From the NCBI GenBank assembly GCA_001001625.1, contig LCKU01000041.1:1-8418 (forward strand): a stretch of 8,418 nucleotides of DNA. Direction: 5' to 3'. Source of the DNA: Parcubacteria group bacterium GW2011_GWA2_45_30 (GTDB lineage: Bacteria; Patescibacteriota; Minisyncoccia; Sungbacterales; HO2-52-23). Shown one piece after another: positions 6,370-8,418 of the stretch; within the stretch, counting starts at the first letter, position 1, and every line of letters starts with the position of its first letter. Made by a program: the position numbers and the translations under genes. Under the pieces are notes generated by a model. The model ran no database searches. It had not been told where the DNA came from and was given only the letters and a program-made list of their open reading frames with translations.

Positions 6370-7401
6370 CTAACGGGACGAAAATAGTATGTGAACAAGT
6401 GACTCTTTCGGCCTAGATAGGCCGATTTTTATTTTAAAATCCTCTTCGAAAAACCTTTTTACGCCCTGTTCCAAATTTTTCGTAGGAATTGTCCGTGTTA
6501 TAACCGCGGATTTTTTCACAACATACGGATGCGGCGCTATGGATTTAGGTATGGCTTTTTTTTGCTCTTCACATGATTTCACGAGATATAAATTGCGCGC
6601 CCGACCGGATAAATAGGAAAACGTATTAAACTCATCCTGGCCGCCGTCTAATAAGTCGAAAAGTGCGGGAAGCGCTTTCGCGCGCGAAGTAAAAAACACA
6701 TCTCCAAGATGAAAAATAGTGGGCGGCTCTACGGAGAATGAGATATTTCTTTGCGTATTGCGGCCATTAAGCAGCGCCATTTTATCAAGTTCGTTCGCAA
6801 TACGCCATAAATCTGCGCCCCAAGACGCGAGACGCAAAAAGTCATCCGGCTTTAACGCCACCCCCCGCGTTCGCGCTTCTTCTTCCAGCCATTTTTTAAG
6901 CTCGCGCGGCGCCAGAAGACGAAATTCCTGCGACTTTGCACCCGCATCTTGAACCCCGTTACTCCTCGCCTCAAGAGACGAGACTTCTCCCAAAGAAGCT
7001 GATATGTGACTTTCGGTTGTCAGTCCTCTCCAGCCCAAAGGTCTAGGTTTTGGGGGAGTAACGGGGTGAATTTCTTTTAAACGCCCGCTACCAGCATTAT
7101 CCAAGGCGCCATCCCATAAAATCAAAATTGTGTCTAGAGCATGTCTGGCGGCCGCTACCGCTGATTTAATCTGCGGAAATGATTCGGCGGCAGCAAATGC
7201 GTATTCAATCACCACAAGTTTTTTGGATTCAAAAAGCGAGCCCGATTCCAGCACACACTTTATATCCTCCGCCCTATTCTCCGTGAGATCAAAACGGTGA
7301 AAATTAAAATTGTTTCCGGCTTTTTCCCGGTATTGGGCGATTATCTCGTTCAATTTTTTCCGGCTCCGGTAGGTATCGGGGCCGTATAAGATATAAATCA
7401 T
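6370..7401 (-). CDS. holA: DNA polymerase III subunit delta, with in-frame element insertion
   Basis: The delta subunit of the clamp-loader complex opens the sliding clamp during replication. The 343-residue product begins MIYILYGPDTYRSRKKL (1-17), the typical HolA opening (G-x-D-x-Y/F-x-x-R). It continues with the LFESKKLVVIE strand (56-66), RELKKWLEEEARTRG (166-180), the helix LRLASWGADLWRIANELDKMALL (189-211) and a C-terminal collar region ending DFKIKIGLSRPKESLVHILF. Residues about 112-150 (HPVTPPKPR...RSNGV) are a proline-rich stretch encoded by a 113-bp element plus a 4-bp duplication. Without them LKEI joins QDAGAKSQEF and the protein is 304 residues. No RBS precedes ATG 7401, because a palindromic repeat runs to within 1 bp of it. 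It is probably co-transcribed after mutM. The family call is confident. Confidence 0.92.
   Translation of the reverse strand: MIYILYGPDTYRSRKKLNEIIAQYREKAGNNFNFHRFDLTENRAEDIKCVLESGSLFESKKLVVIEYAFAAAESFPQIKSAVAAARHALDTILILWDGALDNAGSGRLKEIHPVTPPKPRPLGWRGLTTESHISASLGEVSSLEARSNGVQDAGAKSQEFRLLAPRELKKWLEEEARTRGVALKPDDFLRLASWGADLWRIANELDKMALLNGRNTQRNISFSVEPPTIFHLGDVFFTSRAKALPALFDLLDGGQDEFNTFSYLSGRARNLYLVKSCEEQKKAIPKSIAPHPYVVKKSAVITRTIPTKNLEQGVKRFFEEDFKIKIGLSRPKESLVHILFSSR
6408..6435 (+). terminator. Probable rpsT terminator embedded in holA 3' coding region
   Basis: A stem TCGGCCTA (6408-6415)/TAGGCCGA (6418-6425), perfect 8-bp inverted repeat (about 7 bp once the loop is allowed for), is followed by TTTTTATTTT on the plus strand. 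It is oriented to stop rpsT about 105 bp after its stop codon. On the minus strand the same bases encode KIGLSRPK of HolA. Confidence 0.65.
6950..7070 (-). mobile_element. 113-bp MITE/palindromic element inserted in-frame in holA, with TGAA duplication
   Basis: Perfect 12-bp terminal inverted repeats CCCCGTTACTCC (6954-6965) and GGAGTAACGGGG (7055-7066) bound 113 bp. The element is flanked on both sides by TGAA (6950-6953 and 7067-7070), a 4-bp target site duplication. Element plus duplication adds 117 bp, exactly 39 codons. On the holA strand the coding frame is open across the element, while both other frames have stops (a TGA in one; TAG and TAA in the other). Removing it restores a continuous HolA. 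It encodes no transposase, so it is a non-autonomous element. Rickettsia palindromic elements are the known precedent for in-frame palindromic insertions in genes. Confidence 0.85.
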
Positions 7402-7402
7402 A

Positions 7403-7495
7403 CAAGTATCAAGTATTAAGTATCAAGTATTAAGAATCAAGTATTAAGGACTGAACGGATTTTCCTTAATACTTAATACTGTATACTTAATACTA
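7403..7495. repeat. 7-bp-periodic imperfect palindrome between mutM and holA
   Basis: The left arm is six near-identical heptamers from 7403 (CAAGTAT, CAAGTAT, TAAGTAT, CAAGTAT, TAAGAAT, CAAGTAT), then TAAGGA. The right arm holds the reverse-complement series, from TCCTTAATACTT to ATACTTAATACT. The core AAGTATTAAGGA (7439-7450) pairs perfectly with TCCTTAATACTT (7463-7474) around a 12-nt loop, and the outer heptamers pair imperfectly. The repeat fills the whole gap, overlapping the mutM stop (7493-7495) and ending 1 bp from the holA ATG. Confidence 0.85.
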
Positions 7496-8314
7496 TTTCT
7501 GGTGTTTCGGACAAAAGTGCGTTGCTCTCTGCCCCACGACTATGCGTTTAATAATCGCGCCGTCACGAGAACATTTCTCTCCTGTTCTTTGATAAACCTT
7601 ACGAACCGCATAATATCCTCCCTCGGAATCGTCCGGTTTGCGGTAATTGCGCATGGTTGTCCCTTCTTTATTTATAGCATTCTTAAGAACGCGCCGACAG
7701 GCCCTATAAAGCCGGCTCAATTCAGCGGATGAAAGATCGCGTCCTCTGCGCAGGGATCGGATCCCTGCGAACCACAAGACCTCATCCGCATAAATATTAC
7801 CAATGCCCGAAATTATATTTTGATTTAATAAGAGAGATTTTATGATACCATTCTTTTTTCGTAAACGGTTCCGAAATTCGGCTAAAGAAATTTTTAAAGG
7901 ATCGGGGCCCACTAAATCCTGCGGATTTGCCGCCAGCCGCACGCGCCCGAATTTACGAACATCGTTAAAAATCAGCCGCACGCCTCCGCTTAGATCAATC
8001 CGCATGCGATCGTGCGGACTTTTCCTGTCCGGATTTAATAAAATCTGTCCGGTCATCATTAAATGGATCAAAAGGTTGTTGCCGGAAGACAACACGAATG
8101 CAATATTTTTGCCAAAACGTTCAACGCTTTTAATTTTTTTCCCGATAACGGCGTGCCTCGTATATTCGTAAATTCGTTTCGGATTAGTTATTTGTTGACG
8201 CTGGCTTCCCCGAAAAATCCGCGGCGTATCGGATTCCATACTTAAAATCCTCCGCCCGCAAATCCGCGGCCGGAGGTAACGCACAATGGTTTCTACTTCA
8301 GGGAGTTCCGGCAT
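7493..8314 (-). CDS. mutM: Formamidopyrimidine-DNA glycosylase (Fpg/MutM)
   Basis: This bifunctional base-excision enzyme removes oxidised purines such as 8-oxoguanine and nicks the abasic site. The 273-residue product (E. coli 269) starts MPELPEVETI, with the catalytic N-terminal Pro (after Met removal) and Glu. Other family marks are the GKN lysine (K69), HLMMTGQ (84-90), NDVRKFGRV (117-125), and the helix-two-turn-helix LLNQNIISGIGNIYADEVLW (162-181). The C-terminal zinc finger is altered: C248-x2-D251 and C268-x2-H271 replace the usual four cysteines, while the DNA-contacting GQR (261-263) is kept. The start at 8314 is fixed by the required MPELPE. No Shine-Dalgarno precedes it; a TATAAA (8325-8320, minus strand) lies 5 nt before the ATG but lacks a -35. 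It is first in a probable two-gene unit with holA. Confidence 0.95.
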   Translation of the reverse strand: MPELPEVETIVRYLRPRICGRRILSMESDTPRIFRGSQRQQITNPKRIYEYTRHAVIGKKIKSVERFGKNIAFVLSSGNNLLIHLMMTGQILLNPDRKSPHDRMRIDLSGGVRLIFNDVRKFGRVRLAANPQDLVGPDPLKISLAEFRNRLRKKNGIIKSLLLNQNIISGIGNIYADEVLWFAGIRSLRRGRDLSSAELSRLYRACRRVLKNAINKEGTTMRNYRKPDDSEGGYYAVRKVYQRTGEKCSRDGAIIKRIVVGQRATHFCPKHQK

Positions 8315-8321
8315 ATAAATT

Positions 8322-8395
8322 TATAATCCCTGCCAGAAGACCATGGGCTTGCCCATGGTTGAATGGCAGCCCGAAGCGAAGCGGAGGGGATTATA
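8322..8395. repeat. Nested palindromic element upstream of mutM
   Basis: Outer arms TATAATCCC (8322-8330) and GGGATTATA (8387-8395) are perfect complements. Inside lie TGCCA (8331-8335)/TGGCA (8364-8368) and the near-perfect hairpin CCATGGGC (8341-8348)/GCCCATGG (8351-8358), separated by symmetric 5-nt internal loops GAAGA and TTGAA. An 18-nt GAAGCG-rich bulge (8369-8386) sits on one side. No poly-T follows on either strand, so it does not look like an ordinary terminator. It ends 7 bp from the mutM ATG. A small repeat element of the REP/MITE kind is the best reading. Confidence 0.7.
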
Positions 8396-8418
8396 TAGAC
8401 CCAGTAATTTTGCAAAGC

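Noticed and set aside
7403..7495. CRISPR array or iteron origin from the regular repeats
   Set aside because: Units are 7 bp and contiguous with no spacers, and the array is palindromic; there are no cas or replication-initiator genes nearby.
8322..8395. tRNA-like cloverleaf upstream of mutM
   Set aside because: Length and nested stems are suggestive, but there is no acceptor/T-arm arrangement, no convincing T-loop and no 7-nt anticodon loop; pairing is a linear nested palindrome.

Overview
The window reads as a chromosomal segment of a bacterium that uses standard stop codons (TGA terminates yhbH and spoVR). Gene style, short intergenic gaps closed by compact hairpin-T terminators, several genes without a Shine-Dalgarno, and abundant small palindromic repeats suggest a Candidate Phyla Radiation (Patescibacteria, Parcubacteria-like) genome. 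This is inferred from style, not from a marker-gene tree.

Left part (1-5240, plus strand): a PrkA-YhbH-SpoVR stress module. It holds the 3' end of a canonical PrkA gene, a complete divergent second PrkA paralogue, a DUF444/YhbH von Willebrand-A protein and SpoVR. In other bacteria this trio (E. coli yeaG-yeaH-ycgB; Bacillus prkA, yhbH, spoVR) is linked to stationary-phase, starvation or sporulation physiology. Hairpin terminators follow prkA1, prkA2 and spoVR, so the two prkA genes may be separate units, while yhbH and spoVR overlap by ATGA. Both yhbH and spoVR are broken. Each looks like a normal family member from which a segment of roughly 100-150 bp has been lost out of frame, leaving a recognisable N-terminal stub (yhbH) or C-terminal stub (spoVR) in another frame.

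Middle part (5241-6430, plus strand): a 198-residue conserved hypothetical gene with its own RBS and terminator, then rpsT (ribosomal protein S20). The rpsT promoter is so close to the ATG that the mRNA is probably leaderless. The likely rpsT terminator lies inside the 3' end of the convergent holA.

Right part (6370-8418, minus strand): mutM/fpg followed by holA (DNA polymerase III delta). The gap between them is filled by a 7-bp-periodic imperfect palindrome that reaches the mutM stop and the holA start. holA itself carries a 113-bp insertion with perfect 12-bp terminal inverted repeats and a 4-bp TGAA target duplication. It adds exactly 39 codons without breaking the frame, reminiscent of Rickettsia palindromic elements. 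Upstream of mutM lies another nested palindromic element, and mutM has an altered zinc finger (C-x2-D...C-x2-H). The most notable signals are the in-frame element in holA and the paired frameshifting deletions in yhbH and spoVR.
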